The position numbers were made by a program, and so were the translations under genes. A stretch of DNA of 64,000 nt from CALDTK01 sp965215115. GTDB lineage: Bacteria; Bacteroidota; Bacteroidia; Chitinophagales; Saprospiraceae. The notes below the pieces were generated by a model that saw only the letters and a list, made by a program, of their open reading frames with translations, was not told the DNA's origin and did no database searches. The stretch covers positions 2,542,001 to 2,606,000 of the forward strand of contig OZ244050.1 in assembly GCA_965215115.1 (NCBI GenBank). The letters are read 5' to 3'. Position 1 is the stretch's first letter. The number at the start of each line of letters is the position of its first letter. Positions 19,479 through 27,741 of the stretch are shown here, piece after piece.

Positions 19479-20003
19479 TCACAGTCCCTCCCCCCGCATT
19501 GCCTCCGCCCTGATACTCGCCAACAGCGTCTGCCGGTCGTCGACCCCCGTCACCAGCAGATCGAGAACCTTTAACGCCCGCTCGATCCGCCCGTCCGAAG
19601 TCGTCGCGTTCGCAATTCGGTGCAGTAGGGAGCGCTGCGTTCCGCCCGTCAGGTTTTCGCGAAAGCGGCGTAGGCCCTCCGGGTCCGACTCGGCCACGGC
19701 CAGGAATTCTTCGCAGGGTCGCATCCCGAAAGCGGACTCGTCGTGTGCGAGTTTTAGCGAAAGCGTGTCGCCGACCTCGTAGCCGAGCGGCTCGAAGTAG
19801 TTGCGCCCGACCTGGATGTAGAAATGCCCACCGCCGAAGGGATTGAGGCCGCAGTGCCAGGTCACCCCGTCGAGGGTAGCCAGGGCCCGGCCGCGGTGCT
19901 CGCCCCGCCGAATGTCGTCGGCAATGGCCGGCGGGACGACCACGAGGTGCGAGCCGCCCTTGGCGGAGATGCGCTGCAAGACCGCCGAGAACTCGTGTGT
20001 CAC
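19479..20003 (-). CDS. DUF1905 / YdeI-OmpD-associated family protein
   Basis: The 174-residue protein starts (GTG 20003) with THEFSAVLQRISAKGGSHLVVVPPAIADDI. This matches DUF1905 and is followed by GRALATLDGVTWHCGLNPFGGGHFYIQVGR. The C-terminal half (EEFLAVAESDPEGLRRF, LLHRIANATTSDGRIERALKVLDLL) matches the YdeI/OmpD-associated module. It sits between the phytochrome operon and the heme oxygenase gene, transcribed divergently from the latter. Family members have no established biochemical role. A longer N-terminus is open but lacks family similarity. Confidence 0.75.
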   Translation of the reverse strand: MTHEFSAVLQRISAKGGSHLVVVPPAIADDIRRGEHRGRALATLDGVTWHCGLNPFGGGHFYIQVGRNYFEPLGYEVGDTLSLKLAHDESAFGMRPCEEFLAVAESDPEGLRRFRENLTGGTQRSLLHRIANATTSDGRIERALKVLDLLVTGVDDRQTLLASIRAEAMRGEGL

Positions 20004-20085
20004 TGCCACGCCCTGTCCAACGCAGCGGCGCGTACCCCAGGTTCGATAGCCGGGACCACCGTAGATCTGCGTTCTTTGCAGACCT

Positions 20086-20649
20086 ATGGCCGAACTCCTC
20101 GAGCGACTCCGCAGCGCTACGCGCCCGCTGCACGACCAGCTGGACGGGGCGGCGCTGTCGGGGCGCATCACGGACGGGACGCTCGACCTGCCCGCCTACC
20201 GTCGCCTGGTCGACTGGCAGCTCCACGCCCACCTCACGGCCGAGCCCGGCCTGCACGACTTCGCGTGGCCCGCGAGCTACACCTACCGCGCTCGGACGCT
20301 CGTCCTCACGGAGGAGGCTGTGCTGCTGGGCCTGGAGCTCCCGGTCGTGCACGAGGCGCTCCGTCCGCCTGCGAGCCTCGCTGTGGCGGTCGGTCGGGCG
20401 TACGTGCTCGAGGGTTCGTCGCTGGGCGGCAACATGATCCTGGGGCACCTACAGCGGAATCCGCAGCTCCGCGGCGTACAGCACTTCGGGTTTTACGAGT
20501 TCCAGCGCGCGAATGGGGTGGTGCAGTGGCGCCATTTTCTGGCTTTCGCCAAAACGCTCACGTTCGCGGAGGCCGAGGCGGCGGCGTGCGTGACGGCGGC
20601 GAGGGAGGTGTTTGAGGTTTTCGCGAAAGCGCAACCGCGGGACGCCTGA
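20086..20649 (+). CDS. Biliverdin-producing heme oxygenase
   Basis: The 187-residue protein has RLRSATRPLHDQLDG with the proximal heme histidine (about residue 16) and YVLEGSSLGGNMILGHLQ, the distal-helix glycine-rich motif of bacterial BphO-type heme oxygenases. It converts heme to biliverdin, iron and CO. Biliverdin is the chromophore of the bacteriophytochrome encoded 2.2 kb upstream on the same strand, so the region forms a self-sufficient light-sensing module. Upstream GTTCTTTG ends 7 bases before ATG 20086, a weak version of the promoter layout seen at other genes. Two motif copies lie near the 3' end (20540 perfect, 20617 variant). Confidence 0.9.
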   Translation: MAELLERLRSATRPLHDQLDGAALSGRITDGTLDLPAYRRLVDWQLHAHLTAEPGLHDFAWPASYTYRARTLVLTEEAVLLGLELPVVHEALRPPASLAVAVGRAYVLEGSSLGGNMILGHLQRNPQLRGVQHFGFYEFQRANGVVQWRHFLAFAKTLTFAEAEAAACVTAAREVFEVFAKAQPRDA

Positions 20650-20739
20650 CGGCAAACCCGGACTGTACCAACACTTCGCCCCCCCCCCATCGATAAGCTC
20701 TTCGCCGAAGCCACACACCCGCGCGCCCACGGCTCGCGA

Positions 20740-20798
20740 GCGCCGCAGACCCAGCGCCGCAGGCTCAGCGCCGGAGGCAAAATCAGCGCCGCAGGCAA
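20740..20798. repeat. GCGCCGCAGGC repeats
   Basis: GAGCGCCGCAGACCC, AGCGCCGCAGGCTC, AGCGCCGGAGGC and AGCGCCGCAGGCAAG lie in a row across the 3' end of the argF-type gene and its downstream spacer. The same word occurs three times in the ABC-F gene at 15261-15306. Confidence 0.5.
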
Positions 20799-21724
20799 GT
20801 AGCCAGCACCGCCTGCGCCGCCCACTGCCGGTTGCCCGCCTGCTCGATGACCAGACTGTCCGGCCCGTCGAGCACCGCGTCGGCCACCACGACGTTGCGC
20901 CGCACCGGGAGGCAGTGCATGAATTTGGCGCTACGGGTCAGGGCCATCTTCTCGGCCGTCACCTGCCAGTGGTCGAGGCCCTCGCCGATCTTCCCGTAGT
21001 CACTGGTCGAGCTCCAGTTCTTCGCGTACACGAAGTCGGCACCGGCCAGGGCTGCGTCCTGGTCCTCGGTGACCGTAGCGCCAATTGTGAATTCTGCGTC
21101 GAGCGCAAAACCCGCCGGCGCGGCCACGGTTAAGTCGTAGCCCGCGGCCAGCGTCCACTCGGCAAAGCTGTTGGCGACCGCCTGCGGCAAGGCCCGGACG
21201 TGGGGCGCCCACGTGAGCACGATTTTAGGTTTTGGCGAAAGCCGCCGCTCGCGGATGGTGATCACGTCGGTGAGGCTCTGGAGCGGATGCCGTAGGGCGC
21301 TCTCGAGGCTTACCAATGGCGCGGTGGCGTGTTTTGCGAAAGCGCTCAGGCCGAGCTCGGCGGCGTCTTCGGCGCGGTCTTTCAGGCTCGCGAAGGTCCG
21401 CAGGCCGATGATGTCGGCGTACTGGCTGATGACCGCGGCGCCCTCGCGGATGTGCTCGGCCTTGTCGGCGTCCATGCGGACGCCCTCGCCGTACTCCATC
21501 GCCCAGGCCGAGCCGGCGTCGAGGGTCGAGACCCACATCCCGAGGCGCCGCGCGGCGACCTCCGTGGAGAGGCGCGTGCGTAAGGAGGGATTGAGGTAAA
21601 TCTGGACGAGCGTCTTGCCGAGGCCGAGGGTGGCGTCGGCGTTGGGGTTGGCCTTGTAGCGCAGCGCGGCGTCGACGAGGGCCTCGATGGTGGCGCGGTC
21701 GGGGGCGCGGAGGAAGTGGTGCAT
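20783..21724 (-). CDS. argF: N-acetyl/N-succinylornithine carbamoyltransferase (ArgF-type)
   Basis: The 313-residue enzyme has the carbamoyl-phosphate motif as LNPSLRTR, in place of STRTR of classical ornithine transcarbamylases, and the substrate motif MHCLPVRRN. Family knowledge: the PSLRTR variant is typical of the Bacteroidota and Xanthomonas enzymes that act on N-succinyl- or N-acetyl-ornithine. It thus belongs in the acylated arginine pathway together with argD, argC and argG that lie just upstream on the same strand. The start ATG 21724 lies 7 bases after a TACTTTCC box. One perfect 15-mer copy (21225) and a variant (about 21330) fall inside. Confidence 0.9.
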   Translation of the reverse strand: MHHFLRAPDRATIEALVDAALRYKANPNADATLGLGKTLVQIYLNPSLRTRLSTEVAARRLGMWVSTLDAGSAWAMEYGEGVRMDADKAEHIREGAAVISQYADIIGLRTFASLKDRAEDAAELGLSAFAKHATAPLVSLESALRHPLQSLTDVITIRERRLSPKPKIVLTWAPHVRALPQAVANSFAEWTLAAGYDLTVAAPAGFALDAEFTIGATVTEDQDAALAGADFVYAKNWSSTSDYGKIGEGLDHWQVTAEKMALTRSAKFMHCLPVRRNVVVADAVLDGPDSLVIEQAGNRQWAAQAVLATCLRR

Positions 21725-21731
21725 GGGGTGG

Positions 21732-21739
21732 GGAAAGTA
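21732..21739 (-). promoter_or_regulatory. -7 box TACTTTCC upstream of argF-type gene
   Basis: On the minus strand TACTTTCC is followed by 7 bases and the ATG at 21724. This implies the gene can be transcribed separately from argD with a leader of a few bases at most. Confidence 0.5.
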
Positions 21740-21759
21740 GATTATGGTGCCCGCCGCAG

Positions 21760-22881
21760 CTAGCTTATTAGTGCGCTCAGAAGCTCATCACACGCCTCCC
21801 TATCCACCGTCAGCGGCGGTAGCAGCCTTACCGTCTCCGGATTCTTCGCTGAGCCTACGAAGACGCCTTTGTCCATCAGCAAGGCCTTCCGCAAGGCCGG
21901 TCCATTCGACTCGACCTCGAAGCCAATCATCAGCCCGCGGCCGCGCACGTCGCGGAGTTTCGGGTTTTGCCGTAAGGCGTCTAGCAAGTACGTGCCCTGC
22001 GCGGCGGCATTGTCGACGAGCCGCTCCTGCTCCATGACCTCGAGCACCGCGATCGCCGCCGCGCAGGCGAGGTGATTGCCGCCGAAGGTGGTGCCCAGGG
22101 AGCCTTTCTCCTCGGGGAAGCGCGGGTGAATGAGCACGCCCCCGACCGGGAAGCCATTGCCCATCCCCTTCGCCACCGTGATTAGGTCCGGCTCGACGCC
22201 CGCGGCGTGCTGGAAGCCGAAGAACGCGCCCGTGCGCCCGTACCCGCTCTGGATCTCGTCGAGGATGAGCGCCGTGCCGCTGGCTTGGCAGGCTTTCGCC
22301 AAAACCTGCAAAAACTCCGGCTCCGGCACGTAGATGCCGCCGATGCCCTGGACGCCCTCGACGATGACGGCGGCCAGGTCGCCGCGGGCGATGCGCGCGG
22401 CGGCGGCGTCGGCGTCGTTGAGCGGGAGCCACTCGGTGGGGACGCCGTGGTTGACGGGGGCCTTGATCGGCGGATCGTCGGTGACGGCGACGGCGGCGGC
22501 GGTGCGGCCGTGCCAGCCGCGCCCGAAGGCCAGGACCTTCGTGCGGCCGGTGTCCCAGCTCGCCAACTTCAGCGCGTTCTCGTTGGCCTCCGCGCCGGAG
22601 TTGACGAGGAAGAGCCGGTGGTCCTCGAGTCCGCTGGCGTGCCCGAGCTTGGTGGCGAGCTCGTCCTGGAGGGGATTGAGCACGGCGTTGCTGTAGAAGG
22701 CGAGCTTGTCGAGCTGCTCTTTGAGCGCCGCGACGTAGTGCGGGTGCGCGTGCCCGATGGAGATGACGGCGTGCCCGCCGTAGAAGTCGAGCACCTCGCG
22801 CCCGTCGTCGAGCCTGACGCGAAAGCCTGCGCCGGAGACGGGCGTGACGGGGTACTGGGCGTAGACATCGTAGGGGCGCAT
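21760..22881 (-). CDS. argD: Acylornithine aminotransferase
   Basis: This 373-residue class III PLP aminotransferase has the PLP-binding lysine in LITVAKGMGNGFPVGG, DEIQSGYGRTGAFF upstream, FVNSGAEANENALKLA (written LVNSGAEANENALK here) and the glycine-rich GGHAVISIGHAHP near the N-terminus. It converts acylglutamate semialdehyde to acylornithine in arginine synthesis. It is located between argC and the argF-type gene, all on the minus strand. I chose ATG 22881 because a TACCTTCC box ends 4 bases upstream; a further ATG at 22905 is less likely. Confidence 0.92.
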   Translation of the reverse strand: MRPYDVYAQYPVTPVSGAGFRVRLDDGREVLDFYGGHAVISIGHAHPHYVAALKEQLDKLAFYSNAVLNPLQDELATKLGHASGLEDHRLFLVNSGAEANENALKLASWDTGRTKVLAFGRGWHGRTAAAVAVTDDPPIKAPVNHGVPTEWLPLNDADAAAARIARGDLAAVIVEGVQGIGGIYVPEPEFLQVLAKACQASGTALILDEIQSGYGRTGAFFGFQHAAGVEPDLITVAKGMGNGFPVGGVLIHPRFPEEKGSLGTTFGGNHLACAAAIAVLEVMEQERLVDNAAAQGTYLLDALRQNPKLRDVRGRGLMIGFEVESNGPALRKALLMDKGVFVGSAKNPETVRLLPPLTVDREACDELLSALIS

Positions 22882-22885
22882 GGGG

Positions 22886-22893
22886 GGAAGGTA
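22886..22893 (-). promoter_or_regulatory. -7 box TACCTTCC upstream of argD
   Basis: On the minus strand TACCTTCC is separated from ATG 22881 by four C residues, predicting a leaderless transcript that starts at or next to the ATG. Confidence 0.5.
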
Positions 22894-22922
22894 AGCGATG
22901 GCCATCGCCGCGCTCGCGCCAC

Positions 22923-23906
22923 CTAAATCAACCCCACCCCCCGCTCCAGCCCGAACATCAGATTCAGATTCTCGATCGCCTGGCTGCTGGCGCCTTTCCT
23001 GAGGTTGTCCAACATCGTGATGACCCCGAGCTGGCCGTCCTTGACGATGGGGTGGACGAGGGCCTTGTTGGTCCGCACGACTTGCTGCAGATCAGGATTG
23101 TCGGTGACGGCGAAGGTGAGGCTGGCTTTGGGCCCGGCGCCGGCGTAGAAGGCGGCGAAGAGCTCGTCGGCCTGCGCTTGCGAAAGCTCGGTGGGGAGCT
23201 GCGTCACGGCGAAGATGCCGCGGGCGAAATTCCCGCGCACGGGCACGAAGTGGATCGGCGGGAGGGTAGCGTCGTCGACGTCGGCGAGGTGCCGCAAGGT
23301 CTGACGGATTTCGCCGAGGTGCTGGTGGTCGAAGGGTTTGTAGGCGCTCAGGTTGTCGGCCCGCCAGCTGAAGTGCGTCGTGGGGCTCGGGGCCTGGCCC
23401 GCGCCCGTGCTCCCGGTGATGGCGGTGACCGAGACCGGGTCCCGGAGCCAGCCCTCGCCCGCGAGCGGGAGCAAGGCGAGTTGGATCGCTGTCGCAAAAC
23501 ACCCCGGATTGGCGACGCGCGTGGCGGTGCGGATGGTTGTGGCGAAAGCCTCCGGTAAGCCGTAGACGAAGCCGTGATCCCCGTTTTGACGAAAGTCCGT
23601 ACTCAGGTCCACGATGCGCTTGCCCTCGGCTGCGACGGCGTACTCCTCGACGAAGGCCTTCGCGCGACCGTGGCCCGTGCACAAGACCCAGGCATCGATC
23701 TCGACCCCGGCAGACTCAACCTCGCGCTGGAAGACCAACTCCGTACGCCCCCGCAGCCGTGGGTGCGCCTGCCACACGGGCTTGCCGGCCTGCGAGTTGC
23801 TCTGCGCGACGGCGACGCGGAAGTGTGGGTGGTCGAGGAGGAGTTCGAGGGCCTCACCGCCGGTGTACCCGGCGGCGCCGACGATGGCGATGTTGAAGTT
23901 GAGCAT
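22923..23906 (-). CDS. argC: N-acetyl-gamma-glutamyl-phosphate reductase
   Basis: The 327-residue protein begins FNIAIVGAAGYTGGEALELLL with the NADP-binding GxxGxxG and has the active-site cysteine in VANPGCFATAIQLALLPL. It reduces the acylglutamyl phosphate to the semialdehyde. Its gene lies between argG and argD in the minus-strand arginine cluster. No acylglutamate kinase gene (argB) is seen in the window. Two motif variants (about 23536, 23583) sit in the coding sequence. Confidence 0.94.
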   Translation of the reverse strand: MLNFNIAIVGAAGYTGGEALELLLDHPHFRVAVAQSNSQAGKPVWQAHPRLRGRTELVFQREVESAGVEIDAWVLCTGHGRAKAFVEEYAVAAEGKRIVDLSTDFRQNGDHGFVYGLPEAFATTIRTATRVANPGCFATAIQLALLPLAGEGWLRDPVSVTAITGSTGAGQAPSPTTHFSWRADNLSAYKPFDHQHLGEIRQTLRHLADVDDATLPPIHFVPVRGNFARGIFAVTQLPTELSQAQADELFAAFYAGAGPKASLTFAVTDNPDLQQVVRTNKALVHPIVKDGQLGVITMLDNLRKGASSQAIENLNLMFGLERGVGLI

Positions 23907-23924
23907 ATAAACTGTTTTGGGGAC

Positions 23925-24003
23925 ACCCTACGCAGGACCCAAACACGGAGGTCGACAGGTCGTGCGCCTCGTGCGCCTCGTGTCTTCATCGTGCGCCTAG
24001 TGT
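23925..24003. repeat. CGTGCGCCTCGTGTC repeat upstream of argC
   Basis: The words CGTGCGCCTCGTGCGCCTCGTGTC and TCGTGCGCCTAGTGTCC run up to and through the argG stop codon. They match the right arm of the element at 7155-7268. A left arm is only faintly visible (GGACACCCTACGCAGGACCC). Confidence 0.5.
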
Positions 24004-25232
24004 CCTTTCACCGCCCGCGCCATCCGCGCTCCGTTGGCCAGGATCTTCGTGAAGCCCCGCACGTCCTGCCCGCTCCACGCACCTTGCGTCTCGCCGTAGG
24101 TCCCGCCCTGCGCCCGCATGATGTCGAGGTCCGACGTGACGCCGAGGAGTTCGAAGCGGTACGGGTGCAGCTCCACGTGGACCGTGCCCGTGACGTTGCG
24201 CTGGCTGCTGTCGAGGTAGGCCTCGATGTCGGGCAGGATGGGGTCGAGGAACTGCGACTCGTGGATCAACGACCCGTAGAGCTCGCCGAGTTGCCGCTTG
24301 TAGGTCTGCTGGTTGCGCCCGAGGGTGTGCTTCTCGAGCAGCTCGTGGGCCTTGATGATCAGGGTCGCCGCCGGTGCCTCGAAGCCGACGCGGCCCTTGA
24401 TGCCGATGATGGTGTCGCCGACGTGGATGCCGCGCCCGATGCCGTAGGCCCCTGCTACCTCCGCGAGGGCCTCGATGGCGCTGATGAGCGGATTGGGGCC
24501 GTCCATGTTCTCGTAGCTCGCGTCGGAGAGTGACGCCCCGGTGGCCGCATCGCGCGCGAATTCGAGTTCACCGTTCGCGAACTCCAAGTCGATGCGCCTC
24601 GGGGTCGTAGCCGTGACCTGTGTCGGCCAAGCCTCTTCGGGCAGGCCGAGGTGTGAAGTCAAAGTCTCGGCGCCCCCGACGCTCGTGCCCCACAGTCCCT
24701 TGTTGATCGAATACTTCGCCTTCGCCGCGTCGAACTCGTGTCCGTGCTCAGCGAGGAAAGCCACCTCCGCCTCGCGGCTCAGGCGCTGCTCGCGGATGGG
24801 CGTGACGATTTCTAAGTCGGGTGGCCCCAAAACCTGAAACGCGTAGTCGAACCTCACCTGGTCATTGCCCGCCCCCGTGCTCCCGTGCGCGACGGCCTTC
24901 GCGCCGATCTTGTTTGCGTACTCGATGATGGCCAGGGCCTGGAACATCCGCTCGGCCGAGACGCTCATCGGGTAGAGGCCCCCGCGCAGCACATTCCCGG
25001 CGATGAGGTAGCGCAGGCAGTCCTCGTAGTAGCGCTTCCGCGCGTCGATGCTCTCGAAGTTCACCGCCCCGAGGCTCAGGGCCCGCTCCCCGATGGCGGT
25101 GATCTCGCTTTCGCTAAAACCACCCGTGTTGACCAGCACCGCGTGCACGTCGTAGCCGCGGACCTTCGACAGGTACACGGCACAGTAGGAGGTGTCGAGG
25201 CCGCCGGAGTAGGCGAGGACGATGGAGGGCAT
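23997..25232 (-). CDS. argG: Argininosuccinate synthase
   Basis: The 411-residue enzyme starts with the PP-loop IVLAYSGGLDTSYC and has VAHGSTGAGNDQVRFDYAF, both typical of ArgG. It joins citrulline and aspartate with ATP. It is one of five arginine-pathway genes on the minus strand, and the order GNAT-argG-argC-argD-argF is that commonly seen in Bacteroidota. The C-terminal part DLDIMRAQGGTYGETQGAWSGQDVRGF is intact. A motif variant in NTGGFSESE (about 25110) coincides with a conserved family sequence, so it may be chance. Confidence 0.95.
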   Translation of the reverse strand: MPSIVLAYSGGLDTSYCAVYLSKVRGYDVHAVLVNTGGFSESEITAIGERALSLGAVNFESIDARKRYYEDCLRYLIAGNVLRGGLYPMSVSAERMFQALAIIEYANKIGAKAVAHGSTGAGNDQVRFDYAFQVLGPPDLEIVTPIREQRLSREAEVAFLAEHGHEFDAAKAKYSINKGLWGTSVGGAETLTSHLGLPEEAWPTQVTATTPRRIDLEFANGELEFARDAATGASLSDASYENMDGPNPLISAIEALAEVAGAYGIGRGIHVGDTIIGIKGRVGFEAPAATLIIKAHELLEKHTLGRNQQTYKRQLGELYGSLIHESQFLDPILPDIEAYLDSSQRNVTGTVHVELHPYRFELLGVTSDLDIMRAQGGTYGETQGAWSGQDVRGFTKILANGARMARAVKGH

Positions 25233-25307
25233 ATTGGGGGATCTTCTAAAACCTCAGGCAATTCTGAGGCGGGGGCTAAGCTAGACTTGTAAGGTTTGAG
25301 AGTTCGA

Positions 25308-25386
25308 CAGTGGAAAATGGAAAGTGCCGTTCGGTCGATCACGCCGGGCCAACTTTCCACTTTTCATTTTCCCACTTTCCAACTCT
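25308..25386. repeat. Mirrored intergenic element 4 (GGAAAATGGAAAGTG words)
   Basis: AGTGGAAAATGGAAAGTG on the left is answered by AACTTTCCACTTTTCATTTTCCCACTTTCC on the right. The core contains GTTCGGTCGATCACGCCGGG. The core word CGTTCGGTCG is shared with the element behind gyrB (58086-58200). It fills the gap between the GNAT gene and argG. Confidence 0.6.
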
Positions 25387-26032
25387 ATGGTATCGCCCGG
25401 TCCACGACCCCCAGCTTTTCCTTGGCTTTCTTCTCCCTGCGCTCGAGCTTGCGCTGCTCGGCGATCTCCAACAGTTCGTTCTTGCTCGGCGCGATCATCG
25501 CCGTGCACAGGCACATCTTCTGCTCGTTGCGCTGGAGGATGTCGTAGTTCGGGCACGACATGCAGCCCTTCCAGAAGGTCTCGTCCTGGGTGAGTTGGTT
25601 GAAGGTGCAGGGGCGGTACCCGAGGTTGGAGTTGATCTCCATCACGCGGCCGTTGGTCGTGATCCCGAACACGCGGGCGTCGGGGTACTTGTCGCGCGCC
25701 AGGTTGAAGGCCGCGCCCTTGATGCGCTCGGCGAGGCGCATCCCGCGGTAGGCCGGGTCGACGATCAGACCGGAGTTGGCCACGTAGCGACCGTGCGTCC
25801 AGACCTCGACGTAGCAAAACCCGAGGCACTCGCCGCGGTACAGCGCCACGACGGCATTCCCGGCGGCCATCTTCGAGCGCACGTAGGCCGGCTCGCGCTT
25901 GGCGATACCGGTGCGGCGCGCCTTGGCGCTCTCGGCGATGAGGTCGCAGATGCGCTCGGCGAAGACCCCGTGGGTAGCGTTGGCCACGACGATCTCGACC
26001 TCGCGCGGGTCGATAGGAGGCAAATCAGACAT
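25385..26032 (-). CDS. GNAT-family N-acetyltransferase of the arginine cluster
   Basis: The 215-residue protein has a GNAT core: VALYRGECLGFCYVEVW, SGLIVDPAYRGMRLAERIKGAAF with the acyl-CoA-binding RxxGxG/A-like turn, and VFGITTNGRVMEINSNLGY. A cysteine-rich segment (KGCMSCPNYD, KMCLCTAMI) and a basic C-terminal helix (RKLERREKKAKEKLG) follow. In several Bacteroidota a GNAT gene precedes argG and is thought to supply the first acylation of glutamate. That fits here because no argA or argJ is visible, but it is inference. The stop is separated from argG by the mirrored element 25308-25386. Confidence 0.8.
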   Translation of the reverse strand: MSDLPPIDPREVEIVVANATHGVFAERICDLIAESAKARRTGIAKREPAYVRSKMAAGNAVVALYRGECLGFCYVEVWTHGRYVANSGLIVDPAYRGMRLAERIKGAAFNLARDKYPDARVFGITTNGRVMEINSNLGYRPCTFNQLTQDETFWKGCMSCPNYDILQRNEQKMCLCTAMIAPSKNELLEIAEQRKLERREKKAKEKLGVVDRAIP

Positions 26033-26272
26033 GAGCGGAACTGAGGAGCGCGGACGTGTAGTCCTGTAAGAAAGGAACGGCGCACCGAGTGCACCAAGGA
26101 CGATTCTTGCCGACGCGATGCGGCAACCGGGCAGCTCCAGCGGCTACCCCTGCACTCGCACGCGCAGCCGGAGGGGGGTGCCGGCTGGCCTCAGGGTATA
26201 TGCGAAGGGTAGCGTCATGGAGGCGCGAAGGTAAATGCTTTTTGGGTGTCCTACACTTGAAGGAATGGTTAA

Positions 26273-26298
26273 GGATTTTGGCCTTCACGCCAAAATCC
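26273..26298 (-). terminator. Hairpin downstream of the GH29 gene
   Basis: Perfect 10-base arms GGATTTTGGC/GCCAAAATCC with a 6-base loop lie directly after the fucosidase stop codon (26300-26302). The A/T-rich stem half and position suggest a terminator, although no long T-run follows. Confidence 0.6.
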
Positions 26299-26299
26299 C

Positions 26300-27691
26300 C
26301 TAGCGCAACTCCACCACCCAAGCCCACTGCCCGAACTCAGGCGTAAAGGCCGGCAAGGTGACAGCCCCTTTCTTCTTATCTACCGCCAGCACCCCATCCT
26401 TCCCCAACACTCGCGCCTCGCGCCACGTAAAGTCCCCGAGCTCCGGCAGCACCAGCGTCCCATCCGTAGGCCACTCCTTTAGAATCGCATACATCCGATC
26501 CCCCTTGCGCGTAAAACGTACGTGCTCACTCGCCGAGGTCACGCCCGCCTTCTGCGTCCCGTAGATGGCCTCCCCGTTGCGCGCGAGCCACGTCCCGATG
26601 TCCGTGAGGCGCTGCTCCATGATGACCGGGATGCGCCCGTCCGCGGTCGGTCCCACGTTTAGCAACAGGTTGCCGCCCCGACTCACCACGTCGATCAGCG
26701 TGTGCACCAGCTTCTCGCTGCTCGAGTAGTGCTCAAGGTTTTCTTGCTTGTTGTACCCAAAGCTCCCGCCGATGCCGCGGCACTCTTCCCACGGGCGCGT
26801 CTCCAGTTCCGCGCCGCCCCCGCCGCCGTGCACGAGGCCGTACTCCGTGGTGTAGTAGCCGCCGTGCTTGCCGCGCGTCTCCTCGCCCCAACGGTCATTG
26901 ACCACGACTTTGTCCCGCACGGGCGACTCGTTGTAGAGCCACGCCAAGAACTCCTTCGCGCGCCAGGTCTCGGACGGGTGCTCCCACTCGCCGTCGGTCC
27001 AGACGACGTCCGGTTCGTAGCGATCGACGAGGTCGTACATCTGCGGCAGCATGTGTCGCTCGACGTAGGCCGGCACCGAGTCGAGGTACAGCGGGTGGTA
27101 CCACTCGTACAGCGAGTAGTAGTACCCCATGCGGAGGCCTTCGGCGCGGACGGCTTTCGCCAAAACACCACACACGTCTGCGTTCGGCCCGAGCTCCGCG
27201 GCGTTCCAGTTCCACGCCTGCGCACTGGGCCACAGCGCGAAACCGTCGTGGTGCTTCGAGGTCAGAACCACGTACTTCGCCCCCGACCGAGCGAACAGCC
27301 GCGCCCAGTGCTCCGGGTCCCAATTCTCCGCGGTGAAGTCGCGCGCGAAATCCGGGTACGTCACCGCCGGACCGTACGTCTCGGCGTGGTGTTTTGCGAA
27401 AGCGGGCTGCCCATCGCGCAAGTGCTTCCAGTACCACTCGGCGTACTTGAGGTACTGGCGCTCTACGTCCGTCGGCCCGAAGGCCGGCACCGAGTACACC
27501 CCCCAGTGGATGAAGATCCCGAATTTGGCATCGCCGTACCACGCTGGAATGGGCCGCGCGTCGAGGGAGGCCCAGTCGGGGGTGTAAGGGGCCTGCGCGG
27601 GGAGGGCGGGGAGGGTGGCGAGGAGCAGGAGGAGGCATAGGGCGGCGGGCCCTGCGGCGCGGTAGAGTACACTGTGTATACGTAGGCTCAT
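26300..27691 (-). CDS. Alpha-L-fucosidase (GH29), secreted
   Basis: The 463-residue product has a signal peptide (MSLRIHSVLYRAAGPAALCLLLLLATLPALPAQ). GH29 features follow: WYGDAKFGIFIHWGVYSVPAFG, KYVVLTSKHHDGFALW, GYYYSLYEW and EPDVVWTDGEWEH, in which the Asp of WTDGEW is the expected nucleophile. GGNLLLNVGPTADGRIP closes the catalytic domain. The enzyme would remove fucose from glycans in the periplasm or outside. Start ATG 27691 is supported by TACATTAG ending 5 bases upstream. The longer open frame upstream belongs to the neighbouring gene's opposite reading. Confidence 0.92.
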   Translation of the reverse strand: MSLRIHSVLYRAAGPAALCLLLLLATLPALPAQAPYTPDWASLDARPIPAWYGDAKFGIFIHWGVYSVPAFGPTDVERQYLKYAEWYWKHLRDGQPAFAKHHAETYGPAVTYPDFARDFTAENWDPEHWARLFARSGAKYVVLTSKHHDGFALWPSAQAWNWNAAELGPNADVCGVLAKAVRAEGLRMGYYYSLYEWYHPLYLDSVPAYVERHMLPQMYDLVDRYEPDVVWTDGEWEHPSETWRAKEFLAWLYNESPVRDKVVVNDRWGEETRGKHGGYYTTEYGLVHGGGGGAELETRPWEECRGIGGSFGYNKQENLEHYSSSEKLVHTLIDVVSRGGNLLLNVGPTADGRIPVIMEQRLTDIGTWLARNGEAIYGTQKAGVTSASEHVRFTRKGDRMYAILKEWPTDGTLVLPELGDFTWREARVLGKDGVLAVDKKKGAVTLPAFTPEFGQWAWVVELR

Positions 27692-27696
27692 GCGGC

Positions 27697-27704
27697 CTAA
27701 TGTA
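27697..27704 (-). promoter_or_regulatory. -7 box TACATTAG upstream of GH29 gene
   Basis: On the minus strand TACATTAG ends 5 bases before ATG 27691, another case of the leaderless layout. Confidence 0.45.
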
Positions 27705-27741
27705 GAGATTGAGGGCTCGGGATGGGTGTCCCCAAAATCCT

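Noticed and set aside
18733..20448. Long minus-strand frame across the MDR reductase and YdeI-like region
   Set aside because: Only the separate frame 19479-20003 has family similarity. The long frame is a shadow.
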